Shown in pieces: positions 17,859 through 25,092 of a stretch of 38,917 nt of DNA (positions are counted from its first letter, which is position 1; the number at the start of each line of letters is the position of its first letter). The stretch is from DAOOVD01 sp035369845 (GTDB lineage Bacteria; Bacillota; Desulfotomaculia; Desulfotomaculales; Pelotomaculaceae): NCBI GenBank assembly GCA_035369845.1, contig DAOOVD010000021.1, positions 1 through 38,917 on the forward strand. The letters run 5' to 3'. The notes beneath the pieces were generated by a model. That model made no database searches. It was not told the DNA's origin and worked only from the letters and a program-made list of their open reading frames with translations. The translations under genes and the position numbers were made by a program.

Positions 17859-17881
17859 CTGCCGTCGGACGGCAGTTTTTT
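17859..17881 (+). terminator. Rho-independent terminator after the YabG-like gene
   Basis: CTGCCG (17859-17864), loop TCGGA, CGGCAG (17870-17875), then six T. It begins immediately after the stop codon. Confidence 0.85.
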
Positions 17882-18016
17882 GTGTCCGCCAAAAGGAATA
17901 TTTTGACTGACATTGAATTATACTAGTGCAACGGATCGAGCTTCAACAGAAAGTGAAATGCGCCTGACGGGGGCAGCGTTTATCATTAAGGCGCTACGTG
18001 AGAGGGGTTATTCCGT

Positions 18017-19366
18017 TTGAAGAAAGAAGACTTTTTTTGGGACAGTGCCGAAACTGCCGTCAAGAAAGCGCGGAATATGGGCGCCGAGATGGCTGAGGCG
18101 TACATATGCAGTTCCAAGGAGTTAAATATCGATGTAAGAGAGGGACGGGTCGAAACTTTGAAATTTGCCGAGGACCGCGGGCTTGGCCTGAGGGTTATAA
18201 CGGGCAGCCGGGCGGGTTTTTCTTTTAGCACCGACTTGAGTCCGCGCGGCGTGGAAGAGGCGGTCGGGCAGGCAATGGCGAATTGCGCAAAGACCGCCGG
18301 GGACCCGTGCAATGTCCTCCCTTGTCCCGATCCAGTATACCCGCAACTCGATATTTACGATCCGGAAATCAGGGGTGCCGCCGTCGAACAAAAAATCGGC
18401 CTGGCAAAAGTGATGGAGGAGTCGGCGCGCGCTTATGATCCGAGGATAAGAACGATAGAGAGTTCCACTTACCAGGACGGAGAAATGCTGGTGACTGTAC
18501 TGAACAGCCTCGGCGTCAAACTGACCTACCGGGGGGCGTATTGCGGTATTTACATCACCCTGGCGGCCGGGGATGGCGACAGCAGCCAGACCGGCTTTGC
18601 CCTTGATTTCAGTTTGAAGTACGGGAAACTGAATCCGGAGCGGGTGGGAAGGGAAGCGGCCAGAAGAGCCGTCCAGATGCTCGGCGCCGGTCCGGTGACC
18701 ACCCGCAAAGTGACGGTCGTGCTCGATCCGTATGTTGCCGCCGGGTTTCTGTCCCTGGTCGGGCCGGCCCTGACGGGGGAGGCCGTGCAAAAAGGACGTT
18801 CGCTTTTTGCCGGGAAAATAGGGAAAGCCGTTGCCTCCAAAATAGTCAGCATTGTTGACGACGGCGCCATGACGGGCGGGATAGCGTCCGCCCCGTTTGA
18901 CGGGGAAGGCGTGGCGACATCAAGGAACGTGCTGGTCGAAAACGGTATTTTGAAGAAATACCTGCACAACACTTATACGGCTGCCAAAGACGGGGTGAAA
19001 TCTACCGGCAACGGGGTCCGGGGGTCGTTCAAAAGCACTCCCGAGGTCGGCTGCACCAATTTTTTCATTGCAAACGGGTCGATGCCCGTTCAAGATCTGA
19101 TAAGGGAGGTAAAGAAAGGTCTTTACATTACCGAAGTTATGGGGATGCATACCGCCAATCCCATTTCAGGCGACTTTTCGGTGGGTGTTGCCGGACTTTT
19201 GATTGAGAACGGAGAGTACACCAGACCCGTGCGCGGCATGGCAATGGGAGGCAATTTCGTCGAGCTTCTTGAAAAAGTCGATGCCGTGGGGAACGATTTG
19301 AAATTCTTCGGAGGGAGAGGTTCTCCGACTTTAAGGATTGCTGAAATGACCGTCAGCGGGCAGTAA
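18017..19366 (+). CDS. tldE: TldE/PmbA family protein (non-catalytic partner of TldD)
   Basis: 449 residues. Same fold as TldD but without the HExxxH zinc motif: the aligned region reads VLDPYVAAGFLSLVGPALTGE. Family blocks GLGLRVITGSRAGFSFSTDL, SAPFDGEGVATSRNVLVE, YTAAKDGVKSTGNG and NPISGDFSVGVAG are present. It forms the heterodimer with TldD and lines the substrate cleft. The TTG at 18017 follows GAGAGGGG at suitable distance. Transcription is separated from tldD by the YabG-like unit and its terminator, so a promoter is needed at about 17882-18016, but none is convincing. A 33-base gap separates it from aroQ. Confidence 0.92.
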   Translation: MKKEDFFWDSAETAVKKARNMGAEMAEAYICSSKELNIDVREGRVETLKFAEDRGLGLRVITGSRAGFSFSTDLSPRGVEEAVGQAMANCAKTAGDPCNVLPCPDPVYPQLDIYDPEIRGAAVEQKIGLAKVMEESARAYDPRIRTIESSTYQDGEMLVTVLNSLGVKLTYRGAYCGIYITLAAGDGDSSQTGFALDFSLKYGKLNPERVGREAARRAVQMLGAGPVTTRKVTVVLDPYVAAGFLSLVGPALTGEAVQKGRSLFAGKIGKAVASKIVSIVDDGAMTGGIASAPFDGEGVATSRNVLVENGILKKYLHNTYTAAKDGVKSTGNGVRGSFKSTPEVGCTNFFIANGSMPVQDLIREVKKGLYITEVMGMHTANPISGDFSVGVAGLLIENGEYTRPVRGMAMGGNFVELLEKVDAVGNDLKFFGGRGSPTLRIAEMTVSGQ

Positions 19367-19399
19367 AAGGTTTTTCAAAAAAAGAGGACGGGGTGCAAG

Positions 19400-19843
19400 G
19401 TGTTGAAAATTCTGGTGTTGAACGGCCCGAACCTGAATCTTCTGGGAAAGCGCGAAGCTTCGGTTTACGGTAGCGTCACTCTGGTGGAAATAAACAGGAA
19501 GCTCGAAGAACTGGCTGCGGAACTGGGCGTCGCTCTTGTTTTGAGGCAGTCCAACCACGAAGGAGAGTTGATTGACATTCTTCACGAGTATGCGCCGGAG
19601 GTCAGCGCCGTTGTTTTAAACCCGGGCGCTTTTACGCATTACAGCCTTGCTCTGCGCGATGCCGTCGCAGCCATTGGAATTCCGACTGTTGAGGTCCATC
19701 TTTCAAATATTTACGCGCGCGAGGATTTCCGCAGACAATCGGTGATTGCCCCGGTCGCCTCCGGGCAGATCAGCGGCTTCGGCCTCAACGGTTATCTGCT
19801 TGCCCTGCGTGCGGCGGCCGGGCTTGCCGGCCTTGGGAGGTAA
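19400..19843 (+). CDS. aroQ: type II 3-dehydroquinate dehydratase
   Basis: 147 residues, a small dodecameric dehydratase making 3-dehydroshikimate. NGPNLNLLGKRE with the catalytic Arg is at the N-terminus, followed by the active-site Tyr in SVYGSVTL, RQSNHEGELID, NPGAFTHYSLALRDA and the catalytic His in VEVHLSNIYARE. The family usually has SVIS near REDFRRQSVIAP; here Ala-Pro replaces part of it. GTG 19400 and TTG 19403 are adjacent alternatives differing by one residue. It lies five bases before the M24 peptidase, as in the B. subtilis yqhS-yqhT arrangement, and supplies the shikimate step missing from the upstream aro cluster. Confidence 0.94.
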   Translation: MLKILVLNGPNLNLLGKREASVYGSVTLVEINRKLEELAAELGVALVLRQSNHEGELIDILHEYAPEVSAVVLNPGAFTHYSLALRDAVAAIGIPTVEVHLSNIYAREDFRRQSVIAPVASGQISGFGLNGYLLALRAAAGLAGLGR

Positions 19844-19847
19844 ACGT

Positions 19848-20921
19848 TTGCCGGAGCGGATTGAAAGACTGCGGGGTTTGTTTGAAGAAGCCGGGATAGA
19901 TGCTTTTTATGTGGCAAATCCGGAAAACCGGTATTATCTGAGCGGTTTTTCCGGTACGGCCGGCGCCCTGTTGATTTGCATGAAAAAGCGTTATCTGCTG
20001 ACCGATTTCAGGTATACGAGCCAGGCTGCTTATGAGTGCCCCGGTTTTGAAATCAGAAAGGTTCAGGGGGCCAATTACGCTGGTTCGCTGTTCGAGATCG
20101 TAACGGATGAAAAGATTTCCCGCCTGGGTTGTGAAGGCGATTTCCTGACCTGGAGCAGCTTCGCCGAAATCCGGGGGAGGCTCGAAAAAGTCGAGTTGAA
20201 GCCTTTTACTGGTTTTGTTGAGCGGTTGAGGCTTTGCAAGGATCGCGGCGAGATTGGAAATATAGAAGAAGCTGTGCGGATAGCGGACAGCGCTTTTTGT
20301 AAAATACTTCCCCTGCTGAGGCCCGGCATCCAGGAGTCGGAGATTGCCGTTGAGCTGGAGTACACCATGCGGCGACTGGGGTCGGAAAAGATTCCTTTCA
20401 GCGTCATTGTGGCCTCGGGTTACCGTTCGGCGCTTCCGCACGGGGTGGCGTCAGCAAAAAAGATTAAGCATGGAGAACTGGTCACTATTGATTTCGGCGC
20501 CGTGTGCAACCGCTATCACTCCGACATGACTAGAACGGTGGTGTTGGGAAAGCCGGACCGGAAGCAGACGGACATCTACAATATCGTCTTGCAGGCGCAG
20601 ATGAGCGCCATTTCCAGGCTGCGGGCCGGTGTGCGGGCTTCCGAAGTGGACCGTGCCGCGAGAGAAGTTATAGAATCGAAGGGATATGGAGGGTATTTCG
20701 GCCATGGTACCGGACACGGCCTGGGTCTGGGCGTTCACGAAGGACCGCGGCTGACAACCGGGGATGAAACTGTTCTCCGGGAGGGAATGGTGGTGACAGT
20801 GGAACCCGGGATATATCTCCCCGGATGGGGGGGGGTAAGGATTGAGGATACCGTAATCGTGAAAGAAGGCGGCTGCCGTGTTCTAACTGAAACTCCGAAA
20901 GAAAAATTGACGGTTTTATGA
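19848..20921 (+). CDS. M24 family Xaa-Pro aminopeptidase
   Basis: 357 residues. Creatinase-type N-terminal domain (about 1-120, with NRYYLSGFSGTAGALL and LLTDFRYTSQA) followed by the pita-bread catalytic domain. The metal ligands are visible as Asp in TIDFGAVCNRYHSDMTRT (two Asp), His in GHGTGHGLGLGVHEGP, and Glu in VTVEPGIYLP and GVRIEDTV. It removes N-terminal residues preceding proline. The TTG at 19848 follows GGGAGG (19835-19840) 7 bases upstream; the open frame extends back into aroQ. Its last two codons and stop lie within the left copy of the 13-bp direct repeat that flanks repeat element B, i.e. the element inserted at the end of this gene. Confidence 0.92.
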   Translation: MPERIERLRGLFEEAGIDAFYVANPENRYYLSGFSGTAGALLICMKKRYLLTDFRYTSQAAYECPGFEIRKVQGANYAGSLFEIVTDEKISRLGCEGDFLTWSSFAEIRGRLEKVELKPFTGFVERLRLCKDRGEIGNIEEAVRIADSAFCKILPLLRPGIQESEIAVELEYTMRRLGSEKIPFSVIVASGYRSALPHGVASAKKIKHGELVTIDFGAVCNRYHSDMTRTVVLGKPDRKQTDIYNIVLQAQMSAISRLRAGVRASEVDRAAREVIESKGYGGYFGHGTGHGLGLGVHEGPRLTTGDETVLREGMVVTVEPGIYLPGWGGVRIEDTVIVKEGGCRVLTETPKEKLTVL

Positions 20922-20923
20922 CT
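20911..20923 (+). repeat. left 13-bp direct repeat (target-site duplication)
   Basis: CGGTTTTATGACT, identical to 21239-21251, immediately left of element B. It includes the stop codon of the aminopeptidase gene. Confidence 0.75.
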
Positions 20924-21238
20924 CAGACTGTTAACAAACTGTCCGGGACCTTGAGGTTGAAGGAAGCGAGCGGTATTGCGCAGCGTCTGAAAAGAACCGG
21001 GCGAAGTGAGGGTGCGATATTGGATGAGCGGGGACAGCGGTTGGGGGACACACCTCTGTATGGAGCATTCCTTTTGGGACGAGGAATGTCCCTAATTTGT
21101 GTCCGCGAAAGCCTGAACCGATCCGGGACGGCGAGTTGAGGGTGGTACAATATCGCGTGATGCGAGCCTTTGGTTCACTCGACGCGAAGCGCTAAAGCGA
21201 ACGTTTCAAAACCTCAAGGTGCTTTGTCAATAACCTCG
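20924..21238 (+). mobile_element. MITE-like palindromic repeat element, copy B, with an internal REP-like hairpin
   Basis: 315 bp between exact 13-bp direct repeats. Outer inverted repeats are TTAACAAA/TTTGTCAA (20931-20938, 21223-21230) and CCTTGAGGTT/AACCTCAAGG (20949-20958, 21210-21219). A second nested pair is GCGATATTG/CAATATCGC (21014-21022, 21148-21156). The core is a REP-like hairpin, GGACACA...GCATTCC with GGAATG...TGTGTCC (about 21046-21104). The left end shares ACAAACTGTC and CCTTGAGGTTGAAGGAAGC with copy A. The longest open frame (20918-21139) is not protein-like and spans the structured core. No transposase is encoded, so any movement would need an enzyme supplied in trans. Occupies most of the 361-base gene-free stretch before efp. 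Confidence 0.72.
21043..21104 (+). repeat. REP-like extragenic palindrome
   Basis: GGGGGACACA (21043-21052) pairs with TTGTGTCC (21097-21104), and GCATTCC with GGAATGTCCC inside it. This wording (GGGGACACA ... AATGTCCC ... TTTGTGTCC) resembles REP sequences associated with IS200-like REP-associated tyrosine transposases. It sits in the middle of element B. Confidence 0.55.
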
Positions 21239-21251
21239 CGGTTTTATGACT
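21239..21251 (+). repeat. right 13-bp direct repeat (target-site duplication)
   Basis: CGGTTTTATGACT, identical to 20911-20923, directly right of element B and 32 bases before the efp start codon. Confidence 0.75.
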
Positions 21252-21282
21252 TATATTATTATCTAAGGGGAGGCTTGAAGCA

Positions 21283-21840
21283 GTGATATCTACAAACGAT
21301 TTCAGAACGGGGCTGACTATCGAACTGGAGGGGGAGGTCTACCAGGTAATCGAGTTTCAGCACGTGAAACCCGGGAAAGGCTCGGCTTTTGTCAGATCGA
21401 AGCTGAGAAACATGAGAACCGGCGCTGTGATAGAAAAGACTTTCAATGCGGGGGAAAAGGTTCCCAGGGCTAGAATAGACAGGCGGGAGATGCAGTATCT
21501 TTACAACGACGGGAAAGAGTATAATTTTATGGACATGGAAACATACGACCAGATAACCATAACGGCGGAACAGCTTGGGGATGCGGTCAAATACCTGAAA
21601 GAGAACATGAGCATACAGGTCCTGAATTTTCAAGGAAAATCACTGGGGGTCGAGTTGCCTAACTTTGTTGAACTCGAGGTCGTTGAAACGGCGCCCGGCA
21701 TCAAAGGCGACACTGCTTCCGGCGGTTCCAAACCGGCAACGCTGGAAACGGGGGCCGTGGTGCAAGTGCCCTTTTTCATCAATGTGGGGGACAAGCTTCA
21801 AATAGATACCAGAACGGGCAATTATATTAAACGTGTATAG
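21283..21840 (+). CDS. efp: translation elongation factor P
   Basis: 185 residues, the usual length. Relieves ribosome stalling at polyproline stretches. The N-terminal KOW-like domain carries the loop HVKPGKGSAF with Lys32 at the tip, the residue that is modified in many bacteria; two OB domains follow and the conserved C-terminal segment GDKLQIDTRTGNYIKRV is present. The GTG at 21283 follows AAGGGGAGG (21265-21273). It normally sits close behind the M24 peptidase gene; here element B separates them by 361 bases, so its old promoter or read-through may be changed. Confidence 0.95.
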   Translation: MISTNDFRTGLTIELEGEVYQVIEFQHVKPGKGSAFVRSKLRNMRTGAVIEKTFNAGEKVPRARIDRREMQYLYNDGKEYNFMDMETYDQITITAEQLGDAVKYLKENMSIQVLNFQGKSLGVELPNFVELEVVETAPGIKGDTASGGSKPATLETGAVVQVPFFINVGDKLQIDTRTGNYIKRV

Positions 21841-21913
21841 CGTTTATGTTTAAAACTCCTCTGATGGAGGCATACTAAGAAAGCCAAAATCAGCCACAGG
21901 GGGGTTCGGCCTG

Positions 21914-22378
21914 ATGAGTAATCTTAAAGCAAAAGTGGCATACCTGCAGGGGCTTTCTGCAGGTTTTGATCTGAACGCGGAAAGCAAAGAAGCCAGAATT
22001 TTGAACGGCATTATTGAAATACTTGACGAGTTTGCGGATTCCGTGGTCAGCCTGGAAGAGTCACACGAGAAGCTGGAAGATTACCTGGAGAGCATAGACG
22101 ATGATCTTTACAGCCTGGAAGACGAAATATACGGGGGGGAGGAAGAGGCGGAAGACGGTTCACCGGAGGATTTTGTAGAGGTTTTGTGCCGCAAGTGCGG
22201 AGAAAAGGTGTATTTTGACTCGGAGATTTTAGAGGACGATGATGTCGTGGAAGTAGTCTGCCCCAATTGCAACGAAGTTGTTTTTGTAAACGGCGGGGAA
22301 TATCCGAAAGAGGGCGGCAGCGCGTTGCCGCCGGGTAAAAGTAGCGATGGGCGTGAAACATCCGAGGAGGATATATAA
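21914..22378 (+). CDS. CD1247 N-terminal domain-like zinc-ribbon protein
   Basis: 154 residues, soluble and very acidic. The N-terminal helix pair (MSNLKAKVAYLQGLSAGFDL, then VSLEESHEKLEDYLESIDD) matches the domain named after Clostridioides difficile CD1247. A C-terminal zinc ribbon has CRKC and CPNC pairs (about residues 94-97 and 116-119). The function is unknown. The ATG at 21914 follows CAGGGGGGTTC. The 73-base gap from efp has a small CTCC/GGAG hairpin. It ends at a strong two-way terminator shared with the minus-strand gene downstream. Confidence 0.82.
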   Translation: MSNLKAKVAYLQGLSAGFDLNAESKEARILNGIIEILDEFADSVVSLEESHEKLEDYLESIDDDLYSLEDEIYGGEEEAEDGSPEDFVEVLCRKCGEKVYFDSEILEDDDVVEVVCPNCNEVVFVNGGEYPKEGGSALPPGKSSDGRETSEEDI

Positions 22379-22408
22379 AAAACGGGCGGTGCGAACCGCC
22401 CGTTTCTA
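22375..22408. terminator. bidirectional Rho-independent terminator
   Basis: Perfect 10-bp stem AACGGGCGGT (22381-22390) and ACCGCCCGTT (22395-22404) with a GCGA loop. On the minus strand it is followed by a U-run (complement of the A-run at 22377-22382), on the plus strand by a weaker TTTCT. It terminates the CD1247-like gene and the convergent minus-strand gene. Confidence 0.85.
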
Positions 22409-22750
22409 CTCCTGCTTCATAATCAGCTTGCGTAAAGCGGCCAGGATCTGATCCTTTTTAAACCCGATAAAAAGAAGCAGAAAGATCAGGAAAAGAGAAA
22501 AAGGATTTATGCCTGCCGGCCACGCCGGCGTTCTTTTATTTGTGGGCCAGTTTCCGGCGGCCGGGTAAGGAACAAGGCCGGGGCAGGCCGGGTATACGGG
22601 AACGAAAACCGGATTGCAGCCCTGGTCCGAGTTTTTTTCTGATTGCGTTTGTTTCAACGAGGCGATCCATTCTTCATATTGCTCCCTCAAAGCGTCGGGC
22701 AGCGGAAAGACAAAAGCCGCAAGCTCATTTAACCCGTTCTGCATGAACAT
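22406..22750 (-). CDS. small protein with C-terminal membrane helix, unknown function
   Basis: 114 residues, not recognised. The N-terminal half is a soluble helix (LREQYEEWIASLKQTQSEK), the middle is rich in Pro, Val and aromatic residues (FVPVYPACPGLVPYP), and the end has one hydrophobic helix NPFSLFLIFLLLFIGF followed by a basic tail (KKDQILAALRKLIMKQE). The gene is judged real because AGGAAGTG stands 3-4 bases before the ATG at 22750, and a strong terminator with a U-run lies just after its stop on the minus strand. It is the only minus-strand gene besides sigK and stands in front of the spoIIIA operon, so a sporulation role is possible but unproven. Confidence 0.62.
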   Translation of the reverse strand: MFMQNGLNELAAFVFPLPDALREQYEEWIASLKQTQSEKNSDQGCNPVFVPVYPACPGLVPYPAAGNWPTNKRTPAWPAGINPFSLFLIFLLLFIGFKKDQILAALRKLIMKQE

Positions 22751-22910
22751 ATCACTTCCTGTTTTTTATAAAAGGCTTTGATATATAACTATTCCGGGAA
22801 ATGGATTTAGTGAGTGATACCTGTTAATGCCGGGTGAAAAATTATTAAACCAAAATCATGGTATATCTTTCCGGATATATCAATATTTATTTAAGAAAGG
22901 AGGACAAACC

Positions 22911-23927
22911 GTGAGAACTGTCGGCATCCAGCCCGCGGCGCGGGCGGCTGAAGACCGGGCTTTGCCTGAGATTCTGCCCGTTCTGCCGGGGAACATACGT
23001 TGTCTCGTGTCGTCGTTACCGGAGTCAGTAAGGTGCAGAATTGAAGAAATAAGGATCAGGCAGGAAAGGCCGCTGACCATTACTCTGAACGACGGGGACG
23101 TCTTTTTGGACAGGGAGGGAAGGCCGGTACGCGATGCCGGGGAGGCATACCAGGTCACGTCAGCGGACATGGAACGTTTGATTGGTCTGGTGAGCGGTTC
23201 TTCGTTGTACGCGTTCGAGGAAGAGCTGAAAAGCGGCTTTATCACCCTGCCCGGCGGCCACCGGGTTGGACTGGCGGGCAAAGCGCTGCTCGAAGGCGGA
23301 AAGGTGAGAACTTTAAAATACATTTCCTCCGTGAATATCCGGGTGTCCAGGGAGATCAGAGGGGCCGCCGAACAAGTTTTGCCTTACATTATCGACAGGA
23401 GGGGCGCCGGTATTTATCACACTCTCATAGTTTCCCCGCCCCGTTGCGGAAAAACCACCATGCTCAGGGACATGGTCAGGCAAATAAGCGACGGTATTTC
23501 AAGTGCAGGCTTTCAGGGCCTGTCCGTGGGTTTGGTGGACGAGCGTTCGGAAATAGCCGGCTGTTTTAAAGGAGTTCCGCAGCGGGATGTCGGAATGCGG
23601 ACCGACGTCCTCGACGGATGCCCCAAAGCGGAAGGGATGATGATGCTCTTGCGGGCAATGAGCCCGCGGGTGATCGCAGTTGACGAAATCGGAAAGGCTG
23701 AGGACGCGGAGGCCCTGGAAGAAGTTTTGAACGCCGGAGTGAAGATTCTGGCTTCCGCGCACGGTTCATCGCTGGAGGAACTGGCGGAAAGACCGGTTTT
23801 GAGCGGCATTATCGGCTCAAAAACAGTCGAGCGGTTTATCATTCTAGGCCGTTCCAGGGGCGCCGGCACTTTGGAGGACGTCATCGACGGGAAAAACATG
23901 AGGTCGCTGGTGATGAAAAAATGTTGA
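22911..23927 (+). CDS. spoIIIAA: stage III sporulation protein AA (ATPase)
   Basis: About 338 residues. Cytoplasmic secretion-type ATPase of the SpoIIIA-SpoIIQ feeding-tube channel between mother cell and forespore. The P-loop is SPPRCGKTTMLRDM (about 174-187), followed by SVGLVDERSEIAGC, VPQRDVGMRTDVLDGCPKAE, AMSPRVIAVDEIG (Walker B) and ASAHG, all in family order. The first P-loop Gly is Ser here. The GTG at 22911 lies 7 bases after AAAGGAGG (22896-22903); the frame is open back to 22827 but that start lacks such a site. I see no convincing sigma-E promoter in the 160-base gap upstream. First of eight consecutive spoIIIA genes. Confidence 0.94.
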   Translation: MRTVGIQPAARAAEDRALPEILPVLPGNIRCLVSSLPESVRCRIEEIRIRQERPLTITLNDGDVFLDREGRPVRDAGEAYQVTSADMERLIGLVSGSSLYAFEEELKSGFITLPGGHRVGLAGKALLEGGKVRTLKYISSVNIRVSREIRGAAEQVLPYIIDRRGAGIYHTLIVSPPRCGKTTMLRDMVRQISDGISSAGFQGLSVGLVDERSEIAGCFKGVPQRDVGMRTDVLDGCPKAEGMMMLLRAMSPRVIAVDEIGKAEDAEALEEVLNAGVKILASAHGSSLEELAERPVLSGIIGSKTVERFIILGRSRGAGTLEDVIDGKNMRSLVMKKC

Positions 23928-24439
23928 AGCTCATTGGTTCCGTCATGGTTATAGCAGCGAGCGGTCTTACGGGCATGGCCGTGGCCGGCAGTTATGCACG
24001 CCGTCCGGGGGAGTTGAGGGCGCTGAGATCTGCTTTCCAGATGCTGGAAACAGAAATCGGATACGGCGCGACTCCTTTAAAAGAAGCTCTGTCGCAGGTG
24101 GCTGCCCGCTGCGACCGGACAGTCGCCCCGCTCTTCGGCGGGGTGGCGGGCATGCTCTCGGAATCCCGCGGTACGACAGCGGCTGAAGCGTGGTTGAAGT
24201 CGATGGAACGCTGCTACCCGGAAACGGCGTTAAAGCCACAGGATTTGTCGATACTCCGCGATCTCGGCTCCTCGATCGGCATTTCCGGACGGGAAGATCA
24301 GATGAAACACCTTCGTCTGGCCATGGAGCGGATAGGAAGGGAGATAACCGCGGCTGAAGAAGAAGCGGCCCGCAACGTAAAGCTCTGGAGTTATCTGGGG
24401 TTTCTCGGCGGCCTTATGGCAGTGCTCGTTTTATATTAG
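23921..24439 (+). CDS. spoIIIAB: stage III sporulation protein AB
   Basis: 172 residues. Membrane protein with a GspF-related fold. An N-terminal helix (LIGSVMVIAASGLTGMAVA) anchors it, the central part has the conserved RRPGELRALRSAFQMLETEI, and the end is a hydrophobic helix (WSYLGFLGGLMAVLVLY). It works with SpoIIIAA in the channel. The ATG at 23921 overlaps the spoIIIAA stop by 7 bases. Confidence 0.93.
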   Translation: MLKLIGSVMVIAASGLTGMAVAGSYARRPGELRALRSAFQMLETEIGYGATPLKEALSQVAARCDRTVAPLFGGVAGMLSESRGTTAAEAWLKSMERCYPETALKPQDLSILRDLGSSIGISGREDQMKHLRLAMERIGREITAAEEEAARNVKLWSYLGFLGGLMAVLVLY

Positions 24440-24457
24440 CGGGAAGAGGGGTTGTCA

Positions 24458-24661
24458 ATGGTCGGCGGTATTGATTTGATTTTAAAAATTGCAGGTGTGG
24501 GAATCCTTGTGGCCGTGCTGCACACGATCTTGAAAAATGCGGGGAAAGACGAGCAGGGTGTCGTAGTCACGCTTGCCGGTATCGCAATAGTGTTCATATG
24601 GGTCATTCAGCTTCTGGGCAGCCTGTTCGAACAGGTTAAATCAGTATTCAAGCTTTTTTAA
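24458..24661 (+). CDS. spoIIIAC: stage III sporulation protein AC
   Basis: 67 residues, the usual size for SpoIIIAC, with two transmembrane helices (IDLILKIAGVGILVAVLHTIL and VVTLAGIAIVFIWVIQLLGS) joined by a short KNAGKDEQG loop. Part of the SpoIIIA membrane complex. The ATG at 24458 is preferred over TTG 24452, since GGGAAGAGGGG ends 7 bases before it. Confidence 0.92.
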   Translation: MVGGIDLILKIAGVGILVAVLHTILKNAGKDEQGVVVTLAGIAIVFIWVIQLLGSLFEQVKSVFKLF

Positions 24662-24685
24662 ACGGTCCTGCAAGGAGAATTGCAA

Positions 24686-25075
24686 ATGGAAGTGCTACAG
24701 TATGTGGCCATAGGTCTGACCGCTGCGGTGCTTGTCGGCGTTGTGAAGGTGCACAGACCCGAAATGGCAGTGCTGTTGAGCCTGGCTGCCGGAGTAATTC
24801 TGTTTTCGCTGGTACTGGGGAAGATCGGCGCCGTCATTGACGTTCTGAGGGAACTGTCCTTCAAGGCCGGGATAAACATGGTCTATCTCGGCACTATTTT
24901 AAAAATCGTCGGTATAGCATACATTGCGGAATTCGGCGCGCAAATCTGTCGCGACACGGGAGAGGGCGCCGTTGCGGCGAAGATTGAATTCGCAGCCAAG
25001 GTTCTCATAATGGTTCTCGCAGTACCGATAATTGTTGCCGTCCTCCAGTCGCTTTTAAAACTGCTGCCCCTCTAA
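24686..25075 (+). CDS. spoIIIAD: stage III sporulation protein AD
   Basis: 129 residues with about four hydrophobic helices, including VLQYVAIGLTAAVLVGVVK, MAVLLSLAAGVILFSLVLG and KVLIMVLAVPIIVAVLQSLL. The conserved YLGTILKIVGIAYIAEFGAQ and CRDTGEGAVAAKIEFAAK are typical of the family. ATG 24686 is chosen over TTG 24680 because AAGGAG (24671-24676) gives better spacing. Works in the mother-cell membrane complex. Confidence 0.93.
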   Translation: MEVLQYVAIGLTAAVLVGVVKVHRPEMAVLLSLAAGVILFSLVLGKIGAVIDVLRELSFKAGINMVYLGTILKIVGIAYIAEFGAQICRDTGEGAVAAKIEFAAKVLIMVLAVPIIVAVLQSLLKLLPL

Positions 25076-25092
25076 ATGCAACTGATTAACCG

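Noticed and set aside
20918..21139. 73-residue open frame in the gap before efp
   Set aside because: It spans nested inverted repeats and a REP-like core of element B, has no ribosome site and no protein-like composition.
22540..22746. 68-residue plus-strand open frame opposite the small membrane protein gene
   Set aside because: Basic, low-quality shadow frame with no ribosome site; the minus-strand frame has both a ribosome site and a terminator.
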